A DNA stretch of 64,000 bases from Xenorhabdus kozodoii (GTDB lineage Bacteria; Pseudomonadota; Gammaproteobacteria; Enterobacterales; Enterobacteriaceae), in NCBI RefSeq assembly GCF_002632875.1, contig NZ_NJCX01000018.1, positions 1 to 64,000 of the forward strand. The letters run 5' to 3'. Shown one piece after another: positions 35,821-45,312 of the stretch. The notes beneath the pieces are model-generated. The model was not told the origin of the DNA. It saw nothing but the letters and a program-made list of their open reading frames with translations, and made no database searches. Each line of letters opens with the position of its first letter. Position 1 is the stretch's first letter. A program made the position numbers and the translations under genes.

Positions 35821-36919
35821 CGACCAGCACAACCTCCCAGCTTTCTACCCAAGTCACGGCAATCTTCTGGTTCAGGGAGTGATCAACGTCGGGATCGTCT
35901 TCGTTGAAGAATTCGCTAACCATGACCATCTTGCCATTTTCCATTTCGACCACTGAATCCAGCGTCATCCCTTTGTAGTTACGCTCACGGACATAACCAA
36001 TCAAACCCGATACTTGCTCACCGTTATTGATCTCTTCCACGCGCAAATCTTCCGGGCGCAGCAACACTTTCAACGTCTGCCCAACCGTCACGGGCAGCGA
36101 TGTGAAAATATCACACTCGTGGCCTTCAACATTGGCGCGTATCCGCTGGTCATCAATACGATGCAGCACTTCGGCATCAAAGATATTGATTTCGCCGATA
36201 AAGCGGGCAACAAACAGGTTTTTCGGCTCTTCATAGATTTCACGTGGAGAACCATCCTGTTCAATGCGTCCGTCACGCATAACCACGATGCGGTCTGACA
36301 TGACCAGCGCTTCTTCCTGATCGTGGGTCACAAAGATAAAAGTGATGCCGAGCTTGCGCTGGAGCGCCTTTAGCTCATTTTGCATCTGTTTGCGTAACTT
36401 ATAATCGAGTGCGGACAGGGATTCATCCAGCAGCAAGACTTTCGGTTTATTCACAACCGCACGGGCAATCGCGACACGTTGCTGCTGGCCGCCGGAAAGC
36501 TGGGCGGGTTTACGCTGGGCAAACGCTTCAAGCTGAACCATGCGCAAGGCTTCCTCAACACGCGGGGCAATCTCTTTCTCCGGTGTTTTCTGCATTCGAA
36601 GCCCAAAAGCGACATTTTCAAATACGCTCATATGGGGGAACAGGGCATAACTTTGGAAGACCGTATTAACGTGACGGTGTTCGGCGGGGATCTCGGTAAT
36701 ATCCTGCCCTTCCAATAAAATTTTGCCGCCGTCTGAATCTTCTAGCCCTGCAATCAGACGGAGTACTGTGGTTTTGCCACAACCGGATGGCCCAAGGATG
36801 GTCAGAAACTCGCCATCATTGATTGTCAGATCGAGCTGTGAAATAACTTGTTTGCCGTCGAAGCCCTTACTCAAGGCTTTCAACTCAACGAGTGGTGTCA
36901 GAGAGGTGTTCTCAGTCAT
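35804..36919 (-). CDS. potA: Polyamine ABC transporter ATPase
   Basis: This 371-residue ABC ATPase has Walker A GPSGCGKT near residue 43, signature [15 protein letters not shown] near 140, Walker [13 protein letters not shown], and a C-terminal TOBE-type regulatory domain ([12 protein letters not shown]). It is near-identical in layout to E. coli PotA. It heads the potABC(D) unit and powers uptake of spermidine and putrescine. Confidence 0.95.
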   Translation of the reverse strand: MTENTSLTPLVELKALSKGFDGKQVISQLDLTINDGEFLTILGPSGCGKTTVLRLIAGLEDSDGGKILLEGQDITEIPAEHRHVNTVFQSYALFPHMSVFENVAFGLRMQKTPEKEIAPRVEEALRMVQLEAFAQRKPAQLSGGQQQRVAIARAVVNKPKVLLLDESLSALDYKLRKQMQNELKALQRKLGITFIFVTHDQEEALVMSDRIVVMRDGRIEQDGSPREIYEEPKNLFVARFIGEINIFDAEVLHRIDDQRIRANVEGHECDIFTSLPVTVGQTLKVLLRPEDLRVEEINNGEQVSGLIGYVRERNYKGMTLDSVVEMENGKMVMVSEFFNEDDPDVDHSLNQKIAVTWVESWEVVLVDEEDA

Positions 36920-37253
36920 TTATGCTATCATCTATCCCTTGGAATAATGCAGATAGAACCGCCACGGGAAAAGACTGTGTCAGCTAGAGGAGGCATCATT
37001 TCTCCGCTAAAGCTCAAAGCCAGTGGCGCCGGTTGAAAATACGAAGCGCGCATAATAAACGCAGACAGCCCAAATTGAAAGCCGAAACAATGACAATATG
37101 TCATTTTTTATTACTATTTCACGAAGGGTAACAACAATGTTTGATTTTGCGCCTAATTTAATCGCTTGGAAATAATTTACTACCGGATGCTTTTAATCTA
37201 TTTTATTTTCAATGAGATCCTAACGCGTATTTCTGTTGGTCAATAACGATTGT
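36920..37253. other. potA upstream region and CRISPR trailer
   Basis: These 334 bases separate potA from the leader-distal end of the CRISPR array. They contain no gene. The potA promoter should lie within the first 150 bases on the minus strand. The end near 37100-37250 is AT-rich. Confidence 0.5.
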
Positions 37254-40212
37254 TAGTTTATCCCCATGTGTATGGGGAACACGCTTTACTAAAATCTATC
37301 CTTAGATAATTTTCCGGTTTATCCCCATGCATATGGGGAACACTGAGCCAATGCTACAACGGGACATTTTAATTCCGGTTTATCCCCATGCATATGGGGA
37401 ACACAGGAATCCAATCATTCGGATTATCCCCGTAATCGGTTTATCCCCATGCATATGGGGAACACCCTCCCTTTCACCGTACCCTCGTGAACGACTCCGG
37501 TTTATCCCCATGCATATGGGGAACACTTCAGTAATAATTTTCTGCGTAGCATGTAAATCGGTTTATCCCCATGCATATGGGGAACACTATTTTTGCTCCT
37601 TTCGATATAAGGGAAAGTACGGTTTATCCCCATGCATATGGGGAACACCTGACTCGGCTCTAGATGGATAGTCATTGGCCCGGTTTATCCCCATGCATAT
37701 GGGGAACACAAATCATGCATGAGGCGATGGAGGAGTTAAGCCGGTTTATCCCCATGCATATGGGGAACACCATCATTGCCCGGCGATATAAATTTCTAAC
37801 GGCGGTTTATCCCCATGCATATGGGGAACACCAATATTACAAAAGACAATACCCCTATATCCCCGGTTTATCCCCATGCATATGGGGAACACTTCGAATT
37901 GGGCCATCTCCAAGCCCCCAGAATCGGTTTATCCCCATGCATATGGGGAACACAAATAGTCAGTTATATCGTTGCGGAACTCGGTCGGTTTATCCCCATG
38001 CATATGGGGAACACAAAAAGTAGAACATTAACAGCAAGGTGAATAACGGTTTATCCCCATGCATATGGGGAACACGAATGAGACTGAGTGGGCGCGAGAG
38101 CGATTAGGCGGTTTATCCCCATGCATATGGGGAACACTAGCCATTATTTATCTCCTATTATTTTTATAACGGTTTATCCCCATGCATATGGGGAACACGC
38201 AAATACGAATCAGTCGGGACGCGTGAACCTCGGTTTATCCCCATGCATATGGGGAACACTCAGTAGCGGAATGCCATCTTCTGCTCGAATACGGTTTATC
38301 CCCATGCATATGGGGAACACCGATGAAATTGAACGTGTCAGTACAGACAAAACGGTTTATCCCCATGCATATGGGGAACACAGTAATTGCCATAACGTGT
38401 CGTTTACTCCATGCGGTTTATCCCCATGCATATGGGGAACACTTTTTATTAACCCGATCACTTTCATACACACCCGGTTTATCCCCATGCATATGGGGAA
38501 CACTAAAATGATGCGACTGAAATAGCGATTGTTAACGGTTTATCCCCATGCATATGGGGAACACAAGTTGACCGGTTTGAAGATGCCATTGGTTACCGGT
38601 TTATCCCCATGCATATGGGGAACACCCAAGAAGAAAATGTTCATGGATTAAATTTAACGGTTTATCCCCATGCATATGGGGAACACTACGTGTGCCTTAT
38701 TTCCCTAAAAATGGAATGCGGTTTATCCCCATGCATATGGGGAACACGAAATTACAAATCACACCAGCGGGAATACTGGCGGTTTATCCCCATGCATATG
38801 GGGAACACATTGGTGTAGTCATTGTCGCCATATTTATTTCCGGTTTATCCCCATGCATATGGGGAACACTACATAAACTGCTATGTCATCGTAATTTTTT
38901 TCGGTTTATCCCCATGCATATGGGGAACACAACCCCACAGTAGCCGCCAAACACGCTAATACCGGTTTATCCCCATGCATATGGGGAACACCAGGTTAAA
39001 ACCGCAAAAAATCAGTTGGCAGACGGTTTATCCCCATGCATATGGGGAACACTCTGCCAAACTCTGAGGGGATGAAGCATCCCACGGTTTATCCCCATGC
39101 ATATGGGGAACACGCCCCAGACCTGACCGACCACATAGTCCGTCCCGGTTTATCCCCATGCATATGGGGAACACGGTCATTGCGAATTGAATAGCCTGTT
39201 TTTGAGGCGGTTTATCCCCATGCATATGGGGAACACAAATATGTTTTGATACAGAAACCCTGAATAATCGGTTTATCCCCATGCATATGGGGAACACGGT
39301 ATGCGGATGAGGAAGCTGAACTCAGCATTCGGTTTATCCCCATGCATATGGGGAACACCTATACATGATTGATGTTGGAGTGAAATATATCGGTTTATCC
39401 CCATGCATATGGGGAACACCCAATTCCAGTATTAGAATAACCATCGTCACGCGGTTTATCCCCATGCATATGGGGAACACTATTTGGTCATTCTTTAGCC
39501 TCTTCTTCATGCCGGTTTATCCCCATGCATATGGGGAACACCTCAGTCAAACGCTCTTTGTTGGAGTCCAAATCGGTTTATCCCCATGCATATGGGGAAC
39601 ACGGGCTCATTTTCATCGGACAATATTTTTTTGACGGTTTATCCCCATGCATATGGGGAACACGAAACCAGATTTTTTCAGTATTTCCAACGATTCGGTT
39701 TATCCCCATGCATATGGGGAACACATCCTCAGATTGTGACTCTTTAAGTAAATTTTCGGTTTATCCCCATGCATATGGGGAACACCAAAACCATCATCGT
39801 TGGGTAAGTTTTCAACACGGTTTATCCCCATGCATATGGGGAACACATTATCGATTATGCGGATTCAGTCGGCATGGACGGTTTATCCCCATGCATATGG
39901 GGAACACATATTCATAATCACCAGTATCCCTACATCTTACGGTTTATCCCCATGCATATGGGGAACACAAATTGGCATGCGTCAGTGAGTCGAAAAGTGC
40001 CGGTTTATCCCCATGCATATGGGGAACACCGTTTATCGATGAACGTCACGGGTTGGACTGGCGGTTTATCCCCATGCATATGGGGAACACATAGTTTCAT
40101 TGTGTTTATCCTCTAATGTTTTCGGTTTATCCCCATGCATATGGGGAACACGTGTGACTAATGGTTGTTGGATACATAATTACCGGTTTATCCCCATGCA
40201 TATGGGGAACAC
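37254..40212 (-). CRISPR. Type I-E CRISPR array, 49 repeats and 48 spacers
   Basis: A 29-bp repeat (plus strand CGGTTTATCCCC, then ATGCATATGGGG, then AACAC) recurs at a 61-bp period from 37254 to 40212. I counted 49 repeat starts; 46 spacers are 32 bp and two (38076-38108 and 39175-39207) are 33 bp. All repeats look identical except the one at 37254, which has four changes and marks the leader-distal end. Compared with the E. coli repeat, the transcribed strand is minus, the same as the cas genes, and the leader is at the 40213 side. The stem is CCCCAT/ATGGGG with a GCAT loop, unusually AT-rich at its tip for I-E. Near-identical repeats and many unique spacers suggest that the array was active until recently. 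Confidence 0.98.
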
Positions 40213-40462
40213 TCTAACTATATTCTTTTGTTTTTAAAGAACTTTTTTGGCAGGAAAAACTCTACCACGTTTTCCCCTTAAAAATCACATTATTAACAAA
40301 TATAAAAACACATATTTTTCAATGTGTTAAAAAAATAGAAATGTAATCCATTACAATCTACCGAAATTATCCGCACGAAGTATAAAAGAAATACGCGATA
40401 ACATTGTCGGCAGTGTTACCTCCAACGGCTTAAACTTTTCCAATCCCCAAACAACAAAAATA
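40213..40462 (-). promoter_or_regulatory. CRISPR leader
   Basis: A 250-bp AT-rich stretch lies between the newest repeat and the cas6e stop. On the minus strand it would carry the array promoter. E. coli has cas1 and cas2 upstream of this position; here there is no room for them. Confidence 0.7.
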
Positions 40463-41062
40463 TCAACCCGGCGCTAAAGAGAGTAAACCACACCCCATCG
40501 CTTTAGCCGGCCCAATCCCTTTATTTAAAAGGGCAATAAAGGCATCACTTTCCTGTACAATGAGTTGCCCCTCAAAGCATATTGGCTGGATTTTCCCCCT
40601 GATATCATCTTTGCAAAAATAGATTGGGGATTCCGGTGTGGCCCAAGCCGTCGATAACAACGCCGCTCCTGCTAATTTGCGTGATAACCACTGCAACTGC
40701 TCCTCCTCATGGATAAGCGGCACTCGGCAACATTTGATCTTACCGTTACGATCCCGGCGCTGCTCCCCGTCTTTAATCGTCTTAACCGGATTAGCCCGTA
40801 GCTTAAAACGTAGACTGGCGCCAGTGGGAATACGCCATTGAATGGGTTTACTCACGATAACCTGAGCCACTTCCGCTGATAAAGGTGCCTGTGCCGATTG
40901 CAATAATGCTTCTGCACCGCGACCCAAATTCTTCCTCTCAATCCGAAAGAGAAAATCACGTGCATCATCAGGTCGATGAGGAAAAAGCTGCCACAAAGCC
41001 CGATGCAGTTGATAGGGATCTTTCGCCCATCGCCAGTTGATCCAGACTTTGCTTAAGAACAT
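40463..41062 (-). CDS. cas6e: Cas6e crRNA endonuclease
   Basis: This 199-residue protein from ATG 41062 (MFLSKVWINW) matches E. coli CasE. DARDFLFRIE near residue 33 and the glycine-rich RNA-binding end IGPAKAMGCGLLSLAPG are conserved; the catalytic histidine of the family corresponds to the H of QLHRALW near residue 20. It cuts the pre-crRNA 3' of each repeat stem and stays in Cascade. GGGAG lies seven bases before this ATG; the longer frame to 41089 lacks one. It overlaps cas5e by 10 bases. Confidence 0.93.
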   Translation of the reverse strand: MFLSKVWINWRWAKDPYQLHRALWQLFPHRPDDARDFLFRIERKNLGRGAEALLQSAQAPLSAEVAQVIVSKPIQWRIPTGASLRFKLRANPVKTIKDGEQRRDRNGKIKCCRVPLIHEEEQLQWLSRKLAGAALLSTAWATPESPIYFCKDDIRGKIQPICFEGQLIVQESDAFIALLNKGIGPAKAMGCGLLSLAPG

Positions 41063-41724
41063 GGTGAATCTCCCTGAATAACAAACCAATCATGGGTCGA
41101 AAATTGACGAGGCAAGGCAACAATAGGCTCATCCCGGACACGCAAAGGGCGCTCTTTGGGATTGAGAGCCTCTTCACTATAAATAGTTCCTCCCTGACCA
41201 AATTGATTTAATGCCAATCGGGGATTATCCGCCTCACATTGTCCCAAATAGAGTGGATGGCTCAGAGGACAACTACGTCTCCCCAAATAGGGTGTAAACC
41301 AAGGCTTCTGTACTGCGGCAACCAAGTTCGCTACTTGATAATGGCTGTTGGGTACACACCAGACTGCTACGGTAAAATGCGCATCACAAAGGTATTCACG
41401 CCAGGTTTGGATAGTGTTATGGCTTTTCAGGCCAACGTAATCGACTCTGGCATCCTTAACAGTATGGTAATCCGTGATTTTGCTCAGTTTGACAGGCTGC
41501 TTACCATTCAATTGATGTTCATCACAGCGTACCGCAAAGCGTACGCTGTCAGACAAGGCTTGAAGCGCATCCTTATCATTTCGACGTATCCCCAGACAGG
41601 CGCCGAGCAATCCCAGTAAACCGCTGCGAGTGGGAAAATTAGCAGTAGGGCGCATACCTTCAAATGTAGGCTGCCCCCAAAACTGCATGGGACCGGAAAG
41701 GCGTAATAGGAGATAAGAAACCAT
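41053..41724 (-). CDS. cas5e: Cas5e Cascade subunit
   Basis: The 223-residue protein closely follows E. coli CasD: LLLRLSGPMQFWGQPTFEGM at the start, FPTRSGLLGLLGACLGI, GLKSHNTIQTWREYLCDA and TPYLGRRSCPL. It binds the 5' handle of the crRNA. It lies 2 bases after cas7e. Confidence 0.95.
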   Translation of the reverse strand: MVSYLLLRLSGPMQFWGQPTFEGMRPTANFPTRSGLLGLLGACLGIRRNDKDALQALSDSVRFAVRCDEHQLNGKQPVKLSKITDYHTVKDARVDYVGLKSHNTIQTWREYLCDAHFTVAVWCVPNSHYQVANLVAAVQKPWFTPYLGRRSCPLSHPLYLGQCEADNPRLALNQFGQGGTIYSEEALNPKERPLRVRDEPIVALPRQFSTHDWFVIQGDSPCS

Positions 41725-41726
41725 AT

Positions 41727-42818
41727 TTAACCCTCGCCGTTATTACGGATCCAGTTTTTCAACTCTTCCAACCCTGACTTAGATACCACACCTTCCGGGG
41801 GTGTTGTATCCAGCAAAGAAAATTGTGCCGCCGGTCCCGTTAGCCCGTAAGCCTGGGCAACACGGTTCCAGTAGTCTTTGAAAGCGTCAACCGAGGGTTT
41901 GAGGTAACCATCCTGTTTTGCTTCGACCGGTGCCTCAAAAGCATTGGCCATAGAGACTGGCACATCAGAAAAGTTGATTATCACCAGGTCCGCTGGATTA
42001 AACGCTGCAAATGTACGCTGTTTAGCGTTCGGGGTTTCCGTCGCCAACATATGCGCCAGATGAGCGGCAATATCTAACGCTTTATTGCGTTCGACACCGC
42101 CCAGATTCTCCTGTAATTGCGCAAAATTCAGGCTGGCATAACGGTAGAATACCCCAGCAGAAAATTCCTGAGTCCCCAAATGCGCGGAACCCAGATCTTT
42201 TAGATCATCAACGGCAGAAAACCAATCAATATCCGATTCCACGGCATGTGTAGTGATAGCATGAGCGATGGACATCGCACCATCCACTTTACCCAGTTCG
42301 CTCATCAAACCGCTCGTCGCCATGCGGCCACTTAACGCCACATCAACGCCGTTTTGTAAGTTAGCACGCATCGCCGCAATGTGCGGTTTTAGGTGCTTTG
42401 CCAGTTTTTTGTCATCCATTCCCTCAGCCTCTGGCTGAGTAATTTGCTCACAGAACCAGGCGACTTCTTCTGTGACCCAGGGAGAGACAGCATCGCTAAT
42501 TATCTTCTCTGCATCATCAATTTTTTTGTCCGTCAGCAGCGCTAATGAACGATCAATCAGTGCTGTTTCAAAGCGTGACCCTAAACGTTTATGTAAAACA
42601 TTCCGCAGCTCAGCCAGTTGAATAGTTCGAATACTGGGTTCACCCAAATGCCGCATGTAGTAGTCACTTTTACGTATTGCTCGTTTAAGGCTTTGGCTGG
42701 AAATACGAACCCGACGCTTGCCACCAAAGATGACGTCTTTTTGCATGTTCATATCATCACGGTTCAGACAAGCCGGACTGTGGGAGATTAATACGTGGAA
42801 GTTAATGAAATTGTTCAT
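41727..42818 (-). CDS. cas7e: Cas7e Cascade backbone subunit
   Basis: The 363-residue protein is very close to E. coli CasC, with [34 protein letters not shown] and [20 protein letters not shown]. Six copies form the crRNA-binding filament. It starts 12 bases after the cas8e-cas11 stop. Confidence 0.95.
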   Translation of the reverse strand: MNNFINFHVLISHSPACLNRDDMNMQKDVIFGGKRRVRISSQSLKRAIRKSDYYMRHLGEPSIRTIQLAELRNVLHKRLGSRFETALIDRSLALLTDKKIDDAEKIISDAVSPWVTEEVAWFCEQITQPEAEGMDDKKLAKHLKPHIAAMRANLQNGVDVALSGRMATSGLMSELGKVDGAMSIAHAITTHAVESDIDWFSAVDDLKDLGSAHLGTQEFSAGVFYRYASLNFAQLQENLGGVERNKALDIAAHLAHMLATETPNAKQRTFAAFNPADLVIINFSDVPVSMANAFEAPVEAKQDGYLKPSVDAFKDYWNRVAQAYGLTGPAAQFSLLDTTPPEGVVSKSGLEELKNWIRNNGEG

Positions 42819-42830
42819 TCTGTTATATCC

Positions 42831-43313
42831 TTATGCGGTTTTCTTTTGGGGAAGAGCAATGATGAAATCTTCTAAGATCTGACGGCGATCACATTGACTC
42901 CACCGGGTTAATTGCTTTGCCAACGCTGGCCAGTAGAGTTTGGGTTCTGCATGGATGAGCAAACGGCGCAACTGCACCATATCGTTAGGCCAATCCGCAC
43001 GCAGCATTTGAAATAGCCGGCGTTCACTGATACATCCACTATCTGCCAGCGCTTTACCCAGACTAATACCTTTGGGATTTTTTTCATCCGGTTTGACATG
43101 TTTGATAACGTCTTTCCCGGCACTCAGACAAAACACCATACGGAGCAATGGCCATTGGTTCTTTGTCTCCTGCCAGCCAAAAGGCTGCACAAAACGGTAA
43201 AAGGCGGGGATATCTCTTAGTTTCTCAGGTTCAGTCACGCGTCTAAGTTGAGCACTGGCACCGTTATCCAGCAGATTCCAGGCGTTATAGAGAGCAAGTG
43301 GATCAAACGACAT
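42831..43313 (-). CDS. Predicted internal start of free Cas11 (Cse2)
   Basis: ATG 43313 has the ribosome binding site TAAGGAG at 43329-43323, nine bases upstream, better than those of most genes nearby. Translation from it gives 160 residues, the usual length of Cse2 (MSFDPLALYN to LPQKKTA). Internal production of Cas11 is known in types I-B, I-C and I-D; here it would also restore the two-copy small subunit of a fused I-E protein. Whether it is used is not shown by the sequence. Confidence 0.65.
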   Translation of the reverse strand: MSFDPLALYNAWNLLDNGASAQLRRVTEPEKLRDIPAFYRFVQPFGWQETKNQWPLLRMVFCLSAGKDVIKHVKPDEKNPKGISLGKALADSGCISERRLFQMLRADWPNDMVQLRRLLIHAEPKLYWPALAKQLTRWSQCDRRQILEDFIIALPQKKTA

Positions 43314-44837
43314 ATTTTTATTCTCCTTAGGCCAGCGCAAGGCATCGAGGTGTTTGTGTAAGATACGGCGTGAAATAGCGAGCGTTTTGACCAGCTTCGG
43401 ATGATGGCTATAAGGCGTGGTAATTTGTTCAAAAAGATCATTACACAACGTACATAGGTCCCGCTTTAATTGCACCAAGTACTCATCTGCCTGGGTAAAA
43501 TCGATAGATGCCAGCAAGTGAGGGATCAATAAATCACTCTGTCGGTAATACTCCCGCTCTCCCTTTTCATGCACTGCGACGCCAGCCCCTTTGATATCAC
43601 TATCATTCCCTTTGATGCCTTCCGCAAAGACATAAAGCGCCTTACGCAAAGCGGTCTTATACTCAAGGCCAATATCAACAACTTGATGGATCACTTCAGG
43701 ATGTGTTTGCCAGCCCTGATTAACAGCCATGACATCATGCCGACGTTCCAGAATTGACGCCTGATTATTGCGATAACCACCAACAATAAATTGCATCCTG
43801 ACCTTGTTAAACAAGATCTTACTTTGCTCCACCACAGCGGCAGGGCGATGGCCTTCTTTTTTATCCACCTCACGACTGACTAGCAAGCGGCTGATTTGTG
43901 TCCATGACGGCGCAGAGGTTGTAAAGGCCAGGAATTTATCTTCCCTTTCTCCTTGTTTTACCTGTAAGACACGCGGAGAGTGAGGATGTGGCCATACGCC
44001 TTCCAGAGAGAAAGTGAATTTTTCTTTCAGAAAGCCAGCATAGCGTTGTGTGGCTTGTTGCCCGCAACCGCTGCACTGACCGATACCCACTGGCGGGCAT
44101 AATTCAATTCGGTTGGGTTGCCAGAATAACCCTCTTAGTAAACCAATATGTGTAGCAGGAATGGTTGCACCTGACTGGATCGGCTCTTGCCATACCGGCA
44201 GTGGGTTAGCCTGCAAGTTTCCGTTAAACCATTCTTGTAGATAAGGTTGTGTCAGTACGTTTAACCAGATCGTCGTGCGTAAATCAGCCCAGCGGTTATC
44301 TATTGCCTGCAACAAAGTGGTAATGGGGGCCGCGCCACGTAAGCCACTTTTAAATCCGCCACCAAAACCAGGCGCGTTATTCGCTTTGTTAAACAAGGCA
44401 ATGGCGGTACACCCACCACACAATGCATTTCCCTGCCCAGGTTCATTAATGAAGGTACAGTTGGTGGCTCCCGTTAATCCGGCGAATAGCTTATCCATAC
44501 CGGTTACATCCTTGGCTGACACACCTTTAAACTGCATAAATGGCGTATCGGGATGATCGAGCTGAAAGGTATCATTCCAGGCAGAAACGCCCTGAACGAA
44601 GTCGTCAGATGTCAACGGCTGTTTTATACGCAGGCGCAACGTCTGATCATCTTGCGGTGTCCAAATTACTTGAGTAAGGCAAATCAGCAACTGGAGTGCG
44701 GCCAGCTCCATATCGTCTCTGGGTAAACACAAAACCCACTGTTCGCCTGAACACAACAATGTTTGCAAAGAAATTGTCGTGGGAGATCCACCCGCTAACG
44801 AGCGAACAGGTATCCAACTATGAACCAGTAAATCCAT
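42831..44837 (-). CDS. Cas8e-Cas11 (Cse1-Cse2) fusion
   Basis: The 668-residue product starts at ATG 44837 (MDLLVHSWIPVR, as in CasA) after GGAGGG. Residues 1 to about 508 are Cse1, the PAM-reading large subunit, with two CxxC pairs (ALCGGC, QCSGCG) that may hold zinc. At residue 509 the frame continues without a stop into MSFDPLALYNAWNLLDNG, the start of Cse2, and ends at 42831. In E. coli these are two genes. The junction keeps TAAGGAG nine bases before the internal ATG (43313), so free Cas11 can probably be made too. The two subunits occur in Cascade as one and two copies, which a plain fusion could not supply. Confidence 0.9.
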   Translation of the reverse strand: MDLLVHSWIPVRSLAGGSPTTISLQTLLCSGEQWVLCLPRDDMELAALQLLICLTQVIWTPQDDQTLRLRIKQPLTSDDFVQGVSAWNDTFQLDHPDTPFMQFKGVSAKDVTGMDKLFAGLTGATNCTFINEPGQGNALCGGCTAIALFNKANNAPGFGGGFKSGLRGAAPITTLLQAIDNRWADLRTTIWLNVLTQPYLQEWFNGNLQANPLPVWQEPIQSGATIPATHIGLLRGLFWQPNRIELCPPVGIGQCSGCGQQATQRYAGFLKEKFTFSLEGVWPHPHSPRVLQVKQGEREDKFLAFTTSAPSWTQISRLLVSREVDKKEGHRPAAVVEQSKILFNKVRMQFIVGGYRNNQASILERRHDVMAVNQGWQTHPEVIHQVVDIGLEYKTALRKALYVFAEGIKGNDSDIKGAGVAVHEKGEREYYRQSDLLIPHLLASIDFTQADEYLVQLKRDLCTLCNDLFEQITTPYSHHPKLVKTLAISRRILHKHLDALRWPKENKNMSFDPLALYNAWNLLDNGASAQLRRVTEPEKLRDIPAFYRFVQPFGWQETKNQWPLLRMVFCLSAGKDVIKHVKPDEKNPKGISLGKALADSGCISERRLFQMLRADWPNDMVQLRRLLIHAEPKLYWPALAKQLTRWSQCDRRQILEDFIIALPQKKTA

Positions 44838-45168
44838 CCACTTTCCCTCCTTCAACCAAAAATTTTTGCTATCTCCCCAACAATGCCAACGCTGCCACTG
44901 AAAGAGCGACAATCGCAATCCCCATTGGGTTAACCGAATTTATCGCATTGATTAATAACCGGATATTTCTAACAAAACCCCGCATACCCAAACCTCACTC
45001 TCAATATTTAGAGTTCAGGGTACTGAAGAATCGTATAAACAGCAACAAAAAAACCAAGTCATTATGTATAAGTCATTATGTACTACTATATAGATGTCAT
45101 AACCAGTTATTGTTCTTGCAAAAACAAATTCATTGCTTGTTACAAACCACAACGTATACTGTTTTACT
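44838..45168. other. cas3-cas8e intergenic region, promoter part
   Basis: This region, with 45169-45312, makes a 475-bp gap between cas3 and cas8e. In E. coli the equivalent gap holds the H-NS/LeuO-controlled Pcas promoter. It is AT-rich near 45000-45150. An open frame on the plus strand (44696-45349) is antisense to cas8e and lacks gene-like features. Confidence 0.5.
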
Positions 45169-45259
45169 GTCTTCCTCGCGTATGCGGAGGATAATTGGCA
45201 TTATTATTCGCAGCATTAGCTGCATCTCTATGTTCCCCGCGGATGCGGAGGATAAACCG
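45169..45259 (+). CRISPR. One-spacer mini-array with variant I-E repeats
   Basis: Two related 29-base units (45169-45197 and 45231-45259) share ATGCGGAGGATAA. The second reads TGTTCCCCGCGGATGCGG then AGGATAAACCG, close to the canonical E. coli I-E repeat but unlike the repeat of the large array. The first is degenerate. They flank a 33-bp spacer with an internal GCAGC-ATTA-GCTGC hairpin. The transcribed orientation, judged by repeat polarity, is plus, opposite to the cas genes and the main array. It may be a fossil array or a regulatory crRNA-like element. Confidence 0.7.
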
Positions 45260-45312
45260 TCATTCTGTATACGGGTGATGCTTGTCATCAAGTTCCCAAA
45301 TTCTTTTGGGAT

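Noticed and set aside
37327..40116. Many plus-strand open frames reading MHMGNT or LSPCIWGT repeats, and one on the minus strand
   Set aside because: They are translations of the CRISPR repeats and spacers, not genes.
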